Source: Piezodorus guildinii (lineage: Eukaryota; Arthropoda; Insecta; Hemiptera; Pentatomidae). Taken from it: 64,000 nucleotides of DNA. The stretch spans positions 89,631,521 to 89,695,520 of the forward strand of contig CM041297.1 in NCBI GenBank assembly GCA_023052935.1, written 5' to 3'. Below are positions 35,956-46,698 of the stretch, in pieces; position 1 is the stretch's first letter, and every line of letters begins with the position of its first letter. The position numbers were made by a program, and so were the translations under genes. Below the pieces are notes generated by a model. It saw only the letters and a program-made list of their open reading frames with translations, did no database searches and was not told the origin of the DNA.

Positions 35956-36268
35956 ATGTATATTGGAGTTTTAGCGTTGGCTAAATTCTCCACTCATGAG
36001 CTGTATGCTTGAGGATTGTATATAGGAATAATAATAGGACTTTTGTATATATTTGTATTGATTTCGTTTTGTATATATGTATATTATATTATTATTATAT
36101 AAATTTATTGTTTTGTATATATCGTGTGAATGTAGTATAAATGATGTACTTTATCACTATTAAAAATGTCCTAAATTGGACTGATTGTAATATTATTTAA
36201 TAAAGAAATGTTGCTGAAATAAAACGTGATGTGCAAATACTTTATTCGGTCACTGTATAATCATATAA

Positions 36269-36470
36269 TATGAAATTTCAGCCACGAACGAATTTTTGTT
36301 TTTTAGCTTGACTTTCGCACATACCCACAAATCTTTTTGAGGGATCTAGCCAATTATATGAGGACTCTACAACGTTTATTTCCGTTAGGATATTGTAATT
36401 TTTGAATGCTAAATAAACGATCGCAATAATTTCCCTCACTGTGTATTTCATATGTAGGAAAGTGAAAGTA
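36269..36470 (-). mobile_element. HINE-A fragment
   Basis: It includes the hairpin end (CTGTGTATTTCATATGTAGGAAAGTGAAAGTA at the right) and about 150 bp of adjoining core with ACACATACCCACAAA. The remainder of the family sequence is absent. Confidence 0.65.
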
Positions 36471-37185
36471 AAACAGTAAACTTCATACACAATCTTCGCA
36501 AAACATGAACACAACAGAACATATCTCAACAGAAGAATCACGAATAAAGATTACAGCTCGAGGTCAAAAAGATAAATACTCTAATGATTTTTCACTTATG
36601 AGTTGGCAGGTAATAATGTTTCAATAAGAAAGTGATAAATTTATGAACAAGTATTACCTAACAAATGTGACGTTAAAGAATAGGATACTAGATTGGTAAG
36701 GTCGGAATACTGATCTGGATATTTTATCTTCCTGCCTGTTGTTCGCATTCATGGCTCCCGAAGGATATGCTACGGGAAATAAAGCAATTCTTCAACCCAG
36801 TTACCGCTTTCACTGCCCGGTCTTGGTCCCATATTGTAGTATTACGTCCACCAATTAGTCGAAGAATTGTTAGAAGTGCTTTGTTCTGGCAATTCAACAG
36901 CGAACAATAATATATCCGGCGTATGTTGAAATACAAGTTGAAAAAATTCTAAATTTTATTTTATTAATTATTAAGTGTAGGTTTATTTATGTAGTCCATT
37001 TCATGATAAATTAAAATTTTAGTTTTCAATAGCAGATGATTGATATTCTGATAGATTTCCGCTAGTTCCATAAATCAGCTTTAGGTCTATACAAAAATAA
37101 AAATAAACGCTTTAGGATGCAGGTACGTAAATATAAATTAAAAAAAAAAAACTACACTGAATTCAACAAGTTATTTATAAAAAAA
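36471..37185. other. Spacer, nothing identified
   Basis: No gene or recognisable repeat between two HINE-A copies. Confidence 0.35.
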
Positions 37186-38033
37186 TCTGGTGCGCGCAAC
37201 ACACGAATTACACTTACCTCCATTAGTTATATCAATTTAAGAATTATTAAACAAATTTAGAAAATAAAATAATTTGTGAAAGAATTATTTAGATTGGATT
37301 TTAAAAGAAACATGTGTTTTATTAAATAATCTATTTTATTATTATCTACGCCAATCAGTTTATTTTATCGGCTTTTCATCACTCTCTGTTAACTTTTACA
37401 ATCGCATGTATAAGATAATATTTTTTCTAAAACCTTTGGCATTCCAACGGTATATTATACATGTATATTACTTTTCTAAAGCTCAAATACGAAAAATTGC
37501 ATTAAAATATAATTTTTCAGTTATCTCCTTTAGTTGGATATCGAATTCGTTCAACTTATGTATTTACCTGTTTTTTCTTCCTTGGTAACAAGATTATAAT
37601 GTTATTTTTTTAATAAAAAAAGAAAATTTAAAATATCGGCATTTCAGCCATGTCTATTTTAATCAGAATGAAATCTATATTATGTTAAAGCCCATTAAAT
37701 TTTACATCGATATATGGAGTCTAATAAAAATCGTTGGAGCCGTTTTTGAGAAAATCGTAAAAAGGTGGTTAGAATCTTAGCTGATTTTGATGAAAAAGTT
37801 TTTGTTACATCTCGGGCGTATAGTTGTCTTAAATATGAAATTTCAGTGTCATAGGAATTTTAGTTAACGCGCGGGATTTACCATACACACACACCTACCT
37901 TTTTGCGAGGTTTGGTTATTTGGACTCAGGAGACCCTAAAACGTGTATTTCCGTCGAAAACTGAAATTCGAAAATTTTCACGATCGCAATACTTTCCCTT
38001 ACTATAAATTTCATATATAGGTAAGTGAAAGTA
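37186..38033 (-). mobile_element. HINE-A repeat, full length
   Basis: In its presumed sense (plus strand here) it begins TCTGGTGCGCGCAACACACGA, carries the first subterminal repeat near 37212, a core of about 650 bp, an (AC)n tract at 37892-37901, and ends in the hairpin CTATAAATTTCATATATAGGTAAGTGAAAGTA. About 850 bp, no coding capacity. Together with 25545 and 55442 it defines the family. Confidence 0.8.
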
Positions 38034-38743
38034 AAATAAAGAGCACATTTAAAATTTTTAAATAAAGAAAAAAAATTATAAATACAAACAAAAGCAAAAT
38101 GCTCAATATAAGTAGGGAGCCTGAAATCAAATATACTAGAATTAAATGTGAGAAATACCAACTAATTGGTATTATTCAAACAGATCATAGGAAATAATCT
38201 AAACGATTCGAATGATTAGCCGGTCTCATTAATTACATTCTCAAATTACAATAGTGTTGAGATATATCATTGTCGCAACTTACTGGCTTGGGGTACAAAC
38301 TTCTTGGTCAGGGCCTAACTTTGCCGTGTGTCCCTTGATGAACTTAATATTTCTGCCTTCACTGGACCTTCCAGCCTAAAGTGGTTTTCTAACTTCCAAA
38401 CTTAATCTCATACTTCCCAAAGTGTTTCGCATCCATTAATGAAGTTTTCTTTTGTAACAATGTAGCATAGTCCTTGACTACATATTACCCAAAACGAACT
38501 CTGCTGATATGTTTATAAAGAGCTTCTTCATTAATTACCATGTGGAGATTCTTCACGTAATTAAGATGAACTTCAGCTTAATAGTGATAGATGTCCAGGC
38601 CCCACACACTCTTATAAACTAAATAAATATGATAACAAAAATTCACTAATACCAATGAATAAAATGTTGGTATTCCACGCTTATTTTATATTACCTTAAA
38701 ATTCCTTACACTATGTTTTTCTTGTGAAATAAAATGAAGGTTA
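38034..38743. other. Spacer, nothing identified
   Basis: No supported feature. Confidence 0.35.
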
Positions 38744-39012
38744 GGAACACCGGTAGCAGGTTAGCTAGCATAACAGCCCCCTATGCCAAAGGTCATAGGT
38801 TCTAACCCGCTGGTGTTCCTAGGATTTTTTAATGGGAGCAAAAAATCCTTAGTTATACCGTCCTTCGGAGGGGACGTTTAAAGGTGGTCCCGAGACTTAA
38901 AAAGAACCCTATCCAAATAAAACCTGGATAGACAAAATTTAGGACTCCCGCTGTAGCATCGTCCGATTAGCCATACAGTTACGTTAAATGAACAAACAAA
39001 CAAAAAAAATTG
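38744..39012 (+). mobile_element. SINE-2, full length, with tRNA-like head
   Basis: Positions 38744-38819 are 76 nt long and begin and end with the complementary blocks GGAACACC and GGTGTTCC, as in a tRNA acceptor stem; GGTTCTAACCC near 38798 is a B-box-like element. The body contains CCTTAGTTATACCGTCCTTC and TTTAGGACTCCCGCTGTAGC, and the tail is ACAAACAAACAAAAAAAA. Four further copies in the window share the body. No target duplication was recognised. Confidence 0.8.
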
Positions 39013-39319
39013 ATTTTATTTTTAAGTGTGTTAGAGTGCTGCACATCAAACAGAAATAATTAAACTAGAAATACCACAGATCCATGAGCTTTAGATCAAA
39101 ATTATTAGATGGAAAATTGAAATGATTTAAAAATTTGTAACCAAATAAGATTTAAAAAAAGTCAAAACAGTATAATATATTAAAATGTCTTTATTTTGGT
39201 CTTTTTAACAACAAACAAAATTAAGGTTTATCGATTATAAATTGTTCATTATCGTGTTTTTTCAGTTTTTTAATTTTTATATCTAAATTAATAAAAATAT
39301 ATTATTAGGTATTATAAGG

Positions 39320-39632
39320 AACTCTGTAAAATATTTGGTCCGAAGAGAGATGAGACCACTGGAGAGTTTAGAAGGTTGCACAACGCGGAATTGCGGAACC
39401 TTGCGGAAAATGGGCGAGTAAAGTTGTTGGGCTCGGTGAGAAGCGGATTCCAAGAAAGTTGGTATTCGCTGATCCAACTGGTAGGCCGAATCGTCGAAGG
39501 GAGGATTGCGTTAAGGCTGATCTTGGGGGCTTGGGCTTGTTCAGTGAACATTGGAGGAGTCTGTGTAGGCGAATTTGGTGGTATCGGCATCGAACCTTCG
39601 GGTTCGCTAAGCCTATTATTATATTATTAGGC
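39320..39632 (+). pseudogene. RTE-like LINE C-terminal tail
   Basis: Reading across frames gives GPKRDETTGEFRRLHNAELRNL (about 39338-39400), typical of the segment before the C-terminal tail of RTE-like proteins. Then come GRVKLLGS, a GRPNRRREDCVKADLGGLGL block (39471-39535) and GEHWxSLCRR. The 3' end GAACCTTCGGGTTCGCTAAG followed by (TTA)n is shared, inverted, with 42545-42768. The protein would be the end of a reverse-transcriptase polyprotein. Frameshifts relative to the copy at 42545 disable it. Confidence 0.6.
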
Positions 39633-39840
39633 AATCAAGAGGTAAACAAAAATCAAGGGTAATGAAATGCAGAAGCATATATACATTTATTTTATCTTGT
39701 TACTTTCAATTACTATATATAGTAAGGGAAAGTATTGCGATCGTGAAAATTCTCGAATTCCAGTTTTCAAAGGAAATACACGCTTTAGGGTCCCCTGAGT
39801 CCAAATAACGGTCTCATAAAGTCCCACAAAAAGGTCTGTG

Positions 39841-39847
<7 letters not shown>

Positions 39848-39882
<35 letters not shown>
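39848..39882. repeat. (TG)n microsatellite within HINE-A
   Basis: About 17 TG units, at the position where other HINE-A copies have shorter TG/AC tracts. Confidence 0.95.
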
Positions 39883-39883
<1 letters not shown>

Positions 39884-40253
39884 TAACTCCCGGGCGGAAA
39901 CGAAGTTCCTATAAGACTAATATTTCATATTTAAGACAAATATACGCCCGAAACGTTACAAAACCTATTTCATCAAAATGAGCTTACCAGAAGAGCCACT
40001 TTATACCATGCATTTTGCATCTTTTTTCGATTTTCTCGAAAACGGTTCCGACGATTTTGATTTTGATCGATGAGCTTTAATATCATGTAGGTTTTATTTT
40101 GATTAAAATGGTCTGACAGGGCTAAAATGCCGTTATTTTAAATTTTCTTCTTCTAAAGTACCTTTAATTTTGTTGATTCTATAAAAATATCTATATTATC
40201 TTGTTACCACTGATGAAAAACAGGTAAATTTATAAATTTAATGAATTCGATAC

Positions 40254-40662
40254 TGCTATGTATCGAGAATATTTGGAGGTGAAGAAATATTTTTGAACTG
40301 TACAAAATAGAGCAGTTTCCGAGAGACAAGCAGAAGGGCTATACAAAAAATAGACCCCTCCACTCGTACAGGAGGGATAGCGGAGTACCTAGGGAGTCGG
40401 AGCTCGGAGCGGAGAGGAAGAGGCAGTCCAGCCATGTCGGGGTCAAGCCATTAAAGAAATTATACAGATCTGTCAAAGGTACCTACCTACCTCTATGTAA
40501 TATTATGTGGTAAATAGAACCTCAGTATTCTCGAGAATAACAATGCATCACTGTATCATGTTTATATGTATAATAATATGTGTAGTAATATTTACTCTTT
40601 GATAAATAAATGTGTATTTTAAGTAAATTAGTTTATTACCCTTTATGCCACCGAACATAGTA
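40254..40662 (+). mobile_element. Solo LTR
   Basis: The 409-bp insert starts TGCTATGT and ends ACATAGTA (imperfect inverted termini). It is flanked by the 4-bp target duplication ATAC (40250-40253, 40663-40666), contains a GC-richer middle and AATAAATG (40605-40612) as a possible poly(A) signal, and has no coding region. The clean empty site in other HINE-A copies confirms the boundaries. A 4-bp duplication and this size fit a Gypsy-like solo LTR left by LTR-LTR recombination; the superfamily is inference. Confidence 0.65.
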
Positions 40663-41607
40663 ATACCCAACGAAAGGAGAAAACAGAAAACATATTTTTT
40701 ATTGCAATTTTTCGTTTTTGAACATAAGAAGAGTAATATACATGTATGATATACCGTTGGAAAGCTAAAGATTTTAGAAAAAATATTATCTTATACACAA
40801 CCTTGTAAAAGTTAATAGAGAGTGATGAAAAGCCGATGAAACTAACTGATTATTTTAGATAATAATATAATAGATTTGTTAATAAAACACATGTTTCTAT
40901 ATAAATTCCATTTAATTAATTCTTTAATGGTTTCATTCATTTTTATCTCTTACTGTACTTGAAAATTCTTTAATCGATTTTAAAAACGGAGGTAAGTGAA
41001 CGTTGTGTGTTGCCCGCACCAGATTTTTTTATTTACACCTGTCAATTGGTGTTGACAATTATCAAATTTGAGGAAGGTTATGATAGTCTGGCGTAATAGG
41101 TATAGTGAAGAGAAGATGCCCAGCGGCACCTCTTCCTATCGTGCTCCCGACCACACATGTAGGTCAGAAGATCCCTCATTTAACTCATTTTCAGCATTCC
41201 GCGAGTGTTGGTTGTTAGTTGTGGCCATGTTTTGAATTACTGTGTTAGTTGTGAAAACGTTAGTCTTCGACGGTTGATATGTGAAGTTATATTTGTAGAG
41301 TATTGTTGCTAACGTACCAGCATTTATTTCATATAAAATTTAATTCATTGATAATTTTAATAATTGATATTTAAAAATTATTTAATTTTTTTTAAATAAA
41401 TATTTTAATACATATACATATGAGTATTTTTATAAATGTATATGTTCTACAGATACCTACATGATGAGCCATTCGCTCATTGTAAATATTCTAATAGAGC
41501 CGTTTCTAAAAGACACTATATTTATTTATTTTGTAACATAAAGGCTTTTCATCAATAAAGGTCATTTTAGCCCAAAACTAATAATACAAATACAATAATT
41601 TAAGTTA

Positions 41608-42506
41608 TTGGGATGATGCAAAATTAATGCAGGTTTCCTCTATTGCAATATCTTAATTCCAATTGTGTAAACAAAGCTAATCCTAACATTGATCATTATT
41701 ATACCAAAACAAACCTTATCTAATACCCTCTCTTTCACCATGAATTTGTTTAGTAAAATCGTTTTGTTCAGTGTGTTCAAAGGTCTTGAATCGAAAATGT
41801 CAAAGTGCGATTTTCGTCAAATTTATTTTTACGAATTTAAATTAGGGCGCAGCGCTGCGCAAACGGCTCGTAATATTAATGAAGTGTGGGGTCAGGGGGC
41901 TATTAATGAGTGCACGGTGCAGCGTTGGTTCCAGAAGTTTCGCAGAGGAGATTTCGACCTCGAAGACAAGGAAGGTCGGGGCCGTCATCTTGCTCTGGAC
42001 AACGACCAGCTGAGGTCAAAAGTGGAAGAAGACCCAACCAAAACCACACGAGAAATGGCGGCGGAACTCGGAACTCAAAAATTGCAACGTCTTTGCCCAG
42101 CATTGATGAATCGGAAGGGGCCGATCCTGCTCCACGATAACGCCAGACCACACGTTGCACAACCAACGCTTCGACGACTGCACGAGTTGGGCTACGAAGT
42201 TCTCCAACATCCGCCTTATTCACCTGACCTCTCTCCTACAGACTTCCACTTTTTCAGGCATCTGGACAACTTTTTGAGGGAGAAAAATTTTCAAAACCAG
42301 GACGGCATTGAAAATTCTTTTCGTGATTTCATTGAGTCCAGGGATTCGGATTTTTTTTCTGGTGGAATAAGAAAGCTTGTTGAACGTTGGCAAAAGTGCA
42401 TTGATTCAGATGGAAATTATTTTGATTAAATATATATGGTTAAAGTAAAGATATGGCGTATTTACAATACCTACTAAAAACCTGCATTAATTTTGCATCA
42501 ACCCAA
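41608..42506 (+). mobile_element. mariner element, internally deleted
   Basis: The 29-bp terminal inverted repeats run 41608-41636 (starting TTGGGATGATGCAAAATTAA) and 42478-42506 and differ at one position. A TA dinucleotide flanks each end (41606-41607, 42507-42508), the hallmark of Tc1/mariner insertion. At 899 bp it is well under the roughly 1.3 kb of autonomous mariners, because the transposase gene lacks its middle. Confidence 0.92.
41797..42429 (+). pseudogene. mariner transposase, in-frame internal deletion
   Basis: The 210-codon frame is open. Residues 1-87 form the helix-turn-helix DNA-binding half (MSKCDFRQIYFYEFKLGRSA, then CTVQRWFQKFRRGDFDLED, then GRGR and TTREMAAELG). The frame then jumps to the second half of the catalytic domain, with LLHDNARPHVAQ (second aspartate) and PPYSPDLSPTDFHFF (third aspartate, DD34D spacing). 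About 120 residues holding the first catalytic aspartate (normally in a CDE-W motif) are missing, so catalysis is impossible, while DNA binding might persist. I start at ATG 41797, since homologues begin there; an upstream in-frame ATG at 41689 would add an unrelated 36-residue lead. Closest in style to mariner elements related to the SETMAR/Hsmar1 type. Confidence 0.9.
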
Positions 42507-42544
42507 TAAATACAAACAATTATATGAGATAATTATATATAATA

Positions 42545-42768
42545 ATAATAGGCTTAGCGAACCCGAAGGTTCGATGCCGATACCACCAAATTCCGCCTAC
42601 ACAGACTCGTCCAATGTTCACCGTTCAAGCCCAAGCCCCCGAGATCAGCCTTAACGAAATCCTCCCATCGACGCTTCGGCCTGCCTTTCCGACGCCTACC
42701 AGTCGGTTCAGCGAATACCACTTTCTCGGAATCCGCTCTTCATCGAGCCCAACAACTTTACTCGCCCA
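42545..42768 (-). pseudogene. RTE-like LINE C-terminal tail, inverted partner
   Basis: On the minus strand the frame reads FAEPTGRRRKGRPKRRWEDF then VKADLGGLGL and GEHWTSLCRR, ending in the same GAACCTTCGGGTTCGCTAAG and (TTA)n tail as 39320-39632, but with a cleaner reading frame over the GRRRKGRPKRRW block. It is truncated immediately upstream at GGGCGAGTAAAG. The two tails face each other across 2.9 kb. Confidence 0.65.
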
Positions 42769-42879
42769 TTATATATAATATTATTGTATCGTAACTATAT
42801 AGTAATTATATATAAGAAAATAATAAAATTAAAAAATATATATATATATAATATTAAAAATCAAAAATAGGAACTCTTT

Positions 42880-43785
42880 TTTTTTTTGAATTTTGTAAAA
42901 TATTGATGTATCTTTTGCCAATGTTCTATAGATTTTTCTTTTATGAGGGCGATTACTTCCCGCGTTGACGCTCCCGGAACAAACAGACCTTCTGTGACAG
43001 CTAGTTTCGCTTTGGTATCAGCTAGCTCGTTTCCTTTTATGCCACAGTGAACAGGTAACCATATAAATTATATTCTACTACCAACCCGCTCCAATGCCCT
43101 TATTTGTGTTAAGGTATCTACCACAAGTGGGTCTACAGAAAATGTATTTGTTAAAGCCTTAAGAGCCGATTTAGAATTTGTGCAGATAAATGCGTTCCCA
43201 GTGCTGCTAATGAAATCATGCACCGCGCGATTTATTGCAAGCAACTCAGCGTGATATGACGAACAAAACAGTGGTAGCGAATATATTTTTACGCCCTCCG
43301 AGATTACAGCGGAGCCCACTCCATCTGTTGTTTTGGATCCATCCGTATAGATATAAGTCCACTCGCTATGTTTCCGCTGGAATTGCAGAAATTGCGATTT
43401 CTGTTCTAATTGGCTGATTGCCCCTTTTGCAGTTAATACGGTGTGTTTTAGGAATTGAATGTAGCCACGGTTCTGATTGCAGTAGTAGAAAGGAATGAAG
43501 GTCAAGTTTGGATCTTTCTGGTAGTGAAAGTTTCAATTGGTTAATTTGTTGGTTCATTTCTGACTGACCGAACAAATTATTTAATGGGTGATTTGGTCGA
43601 GATAGAACTTAAACGTAATACGCTAAGTATAAAATTTGTCTCCGTATACTCAGAGGCATTACACCAGCTTCAACTTCAAGACTCGCGGTGGGACTTGAGC
43701 GGAAAGCGCCCGTGGCTATGCGACGAGCTGTGTTTTGAACCGCCTACACACTACCGACACAGCATTTAAAGTTAAAATAAGAGAT
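42880..43785 (-). pseudogene. LINE ORF2 end with RNase H domain
   Basis: From the right, the minus-strand product shows the post-RT segment RIATGALRSSP...VEAGVMPLSIRR (about 43740-43640), a linker, and then a ribonuclease H fold in the frame 43068-43505. That fold has IYTDGSKTTDGVGSA (first aspartate), SSYHAELLAI (glutamate) and ICTNSKSAL, where the usual TDSKSAL aspartate is asparagine. After a frameshift near 43075 it ends with LPVHCGIKGNELAD (last aspartate). RNase H in LINEs of the I/R1/LOA group removes RNA from the hybrid. The Asp-to-Asn change and frameshift make it inactive. The left end near 42880 lacks a clear tail. Confidence 0.75.
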
Positions 43786-44946
43786 CTTGTGAACTGAGAG
43801 AATTTAGACAGAGTGAAATTTATTTCGCTTTGGTTCCAAGCAATGAAACTCTATCTCCTCACTATGTTAGATTTAAAATAGAACTCAGTTCCAGTAACGT
43901 GCAGGATAATGTAATATATGTGATGATTCTATCAAAAACTGTGTTTATTAATCATATATATTGACAGAACACTCGTTCTGAGATAATTTCTCGACTCAGA
44001 ACTCGAATTTCTCAACTTATATAAAATATATTTAAATTATGTTATTATAATGTCATACCAATAATTATTTATTTAAGATTTATCACCAAATTCTTTCTTA
44101 TTAAAATCATTAAGCTTGTGAACGGGTTACGATTGGGTCCATTGACCTAAGCTATTTTTTAGTCTTAACTGCTAATCGGTCCATTTAATTTTCAATAATA
44201 GCTAACTTGAAGAATGTCAGTATTGCATCCAACTTGCCATGAATTTTCTATTCTTATCATATATTATACTGACGACGTTACAGACTATGACTAAATGATT
44301 TTAATTACATCGATTTCAAACCATAATATACTGGAAGGTATGATGATGTCAGAGATTCCACAATTCGGATGAACAAGACCATTATTGTCGACAGCAACTG
44401 GCGGTCGTCCATTACAGAAGCTGCTGGGGACAGCAGTTGGTACGAGTTAGTGGTCGACAAATTGTTAGGTGCCGCCGCTCTCTCAACTTGGCAAACATAC
44501 ATTGCTCAGACAATGAATTTCCACCCTCATCCAACTTCACCCAATCCTGCTATGCAACTAGTTTCAATATTTTCCAGAAGATTACCTTAATCACTAAAGC
44601 TATTATCAATATTGACTACAGAAACGTTAGACAAAATTTGTAAGTATAATACATTAATTATATCTATTGTATGTATTGTTAGCTTGATTATTAGTTAATA
44701 TTATTTCATCAACCGATGTAAATCTATCGCAGAGACATCAAATAAATAAATTTTCTCTTTGCAACGTTAGCGCTTAAACGTTCATAAGAACTATTATTTT
44801 GATTATAATAGGGAAAAATAATAAGAAGTCAGTCTCGTAAACAATATTTTAAACTTCCCGTCCCAAATAAAATCGAAGCCTATTTTACGATAAAACAACT
44901 TTACAATCAATCATATATTATCCAATCGACCATACATCCCGAATAT
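43786..44946. other. Spacer preceding the SINE-1/LINE-A nest
   Basis: A 70-residue open frame at 44369-44590 (GSWYELVVDKLLGAAALST-like) sits in a more balanced patch but has no recognisable motif. This interval matters because degraded echoes of it reappear at 48600-49620. Confidence 0.35.
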
Positions 44947-45380
44947 TATTTAGTTTGCTTTTTATTCCAGTGGCGCGACATGCCGTGTAGGCCCTGGGCC
45001 TCGCGACGTTATCTCCTGGATTACACTCACGTTTCTCGCTGCATTTTGTAGTGTAGGGTCATCATTCCCTACGCCTAATTTTGTGAGCGCTCGACGATAA
45101 CAGTCATACGTTACATCGTCTCTCAGATTTTTGCTTTTTTCAGTAGGAATTCGCTAGAATTCAGTCTGGAGAACATCACTAGACCTCAGGAATATTACGG
45201 CAGTGAATATTGGAGAAGTTTCGGTAAGCAAAGTTATAATTTACTTTGTAAAATCACGAAAAAGTGAAAGAAGGGTCACTGATCAGCTGATTGCCGCTAG
45301 CTCGGGATTGCTTTTCTTTTAATTATCTTTCTTTTATCTTTAATTCTTATCTCATTATTTATTTATTATTTTCTTAGTCA

Positions 45381-46698
45381 ATGAGATATTTCCATCAAGT
45401 CATGTCCTCAAAGTCTGCAAGTAAAAGATCTAGATCTGCAGGTTCAAACTCGTCTCCCACAAAACAGAGACCCCGCCGTGAAAAAAATAAAAAAATGATT
45501 CCACCAGCGACCGCGTCAGCTACCTCATTAGGATCTGAACCACAGCCCAGCACATCATCACAAGGAATAACTGATGAATCTCCGTTTTTTACACCGAATC
45601 CATTTCAGATCCTCCAAAATGAAAAGAAACCATGGAATCTTCTCCAATACCCAGAGAACCACTACCTCCACCAATATTTGTTAAAAATATTAAAAATTTT
45701 AAACTGATGTGTGCGCATTTAAACTAAGTAACAGATCCTAATAGTTATTATTGTATAAGTAGAACCAATGATACTAAAATATCTCCGACTACTGCTGAAA
45801 ACCTATAGAAAGATTGTAAAATATCTGACTGAGACCAAAGCTGACTTTCATACTTATCAGCTGCGCCAAGAGAGAGCATTAAGGGTCGTAATCAGAAACC
45901 TACATTCCTCAACACCCGTTGAAGCAATCAAAGAAGAACTGACAGAATTAGGATTCCAAGTGAGGCAAGTCACCAACGTTCTAAAAGATAAAAGTCCACT
46001 GCCTCTATTCTTCGTGGACTTGGAACTATCAGCAGGAGTCGAAAAGATCTATGACCTCAGTAGACTGTACTATACCCGTGTAAAAGTTGAAAAACCTTAC
46101 ACAAAGAAAGAAATAGTCCAGTGCCATAACTGTCAGGCATATGGTCATACCAAAAGTTATTGCCATCACACACCACGCTGTGTGAAATGCGGTGAACAGC
46201 ATAAAACAGAAGAATGTACAAGATCAAGATCAACACCCGCTGTATGTGCTCTGTGCCTCAAGGACCACCCGGCTAACTACAAGGGATGTGAAATCTACAA
46301 GAAACTCAGAACCAGACACCAAAAAACCTCAGGATCCGAATGGAACAGCTGTACCAACCAGAAGCAGAAGAGAACCATCTAAACTTGTAAATTCTAACGT
46401 GTCATTTGCCCACTTGCTTGGAGGTGGTAACCAGAATCATGAAGTCGAGGCACTGCCGGAACAACATTTTCCTCAACATTCTCAATCTATTGTACAAGAA
46501 TCTATCCCTCAAAGTTTACCTAATCTTCAAAAAACTCCTCAACATCAAATTTCTCATATCCCTCCACCATCAAACGTCACAGATCTTACCAGTCTAATGA
46601 CATCGTTCATTTCCGAAATCAAATCTCTTGTTATGCCGCTTATATCACTCCTTACAAATCTAGTATCGAATCTAATCCCTGCCTTGAAAAATCCTTAA
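45381..46698 (+). pseudogene. LINE-A ORF1, Gag-like protein with three zinc knuckles
   Basis: The start MRYFHQVMSSKSASKRSRSA opens a basic, Ser/Pro-rich N-terminal third. A nucleic-acid-binding middle (VVIRNLHSSTPVEAIKEEL, about 45890-45940) precedes three CCHC-type knuckles: CHNCQAYGHTKSYC (46121), CVKCGEQHKTEEC and CALCLKDHPANYKGC (to 46289). A Pro-rich region and a C-terminal hydrophobic stretch (LMTSFISEIKSLVMPLISLL) follow to the stop at 46696-46698. The frame is broken near 45610, 45815 and 46305, possibly by genuine decay or by uncorrected sequencing indels. The stop codon TAA is directly followed by the ORF2 ATG. The protein coats element RNA in Jockey-type LINEs. Confidence 0.75.

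Larger units (their letters stand above)
33457..36225 (+). mobile_element. LINE-A copy with three internal deletions
   Basis: The 5' end (GCGCTCGATGATAACAGTCA from 33473) and 3' end (GTCCTAAATTGGAC loop then TTTAATAAAG) are both present, but the copy is only about 2.8 kb against 4.6 kb for the copy at 45088. Alignment by eye places the losses at about 34133 (most of ORF1), 34730 (end of the endonuclease) and 34960 (start of the RT). An 8-bp direct repeat GTGATGTG (33449-33456, 36226-36233) may be the target duplication. Confidence 0.75.
39701..41030 (+). mobile_element. HINE-A repeat, full length, with an LTR inserted
   Basis: It starts TACTTTCAATTACTATATATAGTAAGGGAAAGTATTGCGATCG, has a (TG)n tract at 39848-39882, and ends GGAGGTAAGTGAACGTTGTG...GCACCAGATTTTTTT. 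Removing 40254-40666 restores the family sequence GAATTCGATAC-CCAACGAAAGG, which matches GAATTCGATATCTAACGAAAGG in the 15130-15165 copy. Confidence 0.8.

Noticed and set aside
37186..38033. HINE-A as a classical Helitron
   Set aside because: The TCTGG start after an A run and the 3' hairpin fit, but no CTRR terminus follows the hairpin, so the Helentron-like interpretation is preferred.
41903..42223. 106-codon antisense frame within mariner
   Set aside because: It lies opposite the transposase helix-turn-helix and catalytic coding and is explained as its shadow.
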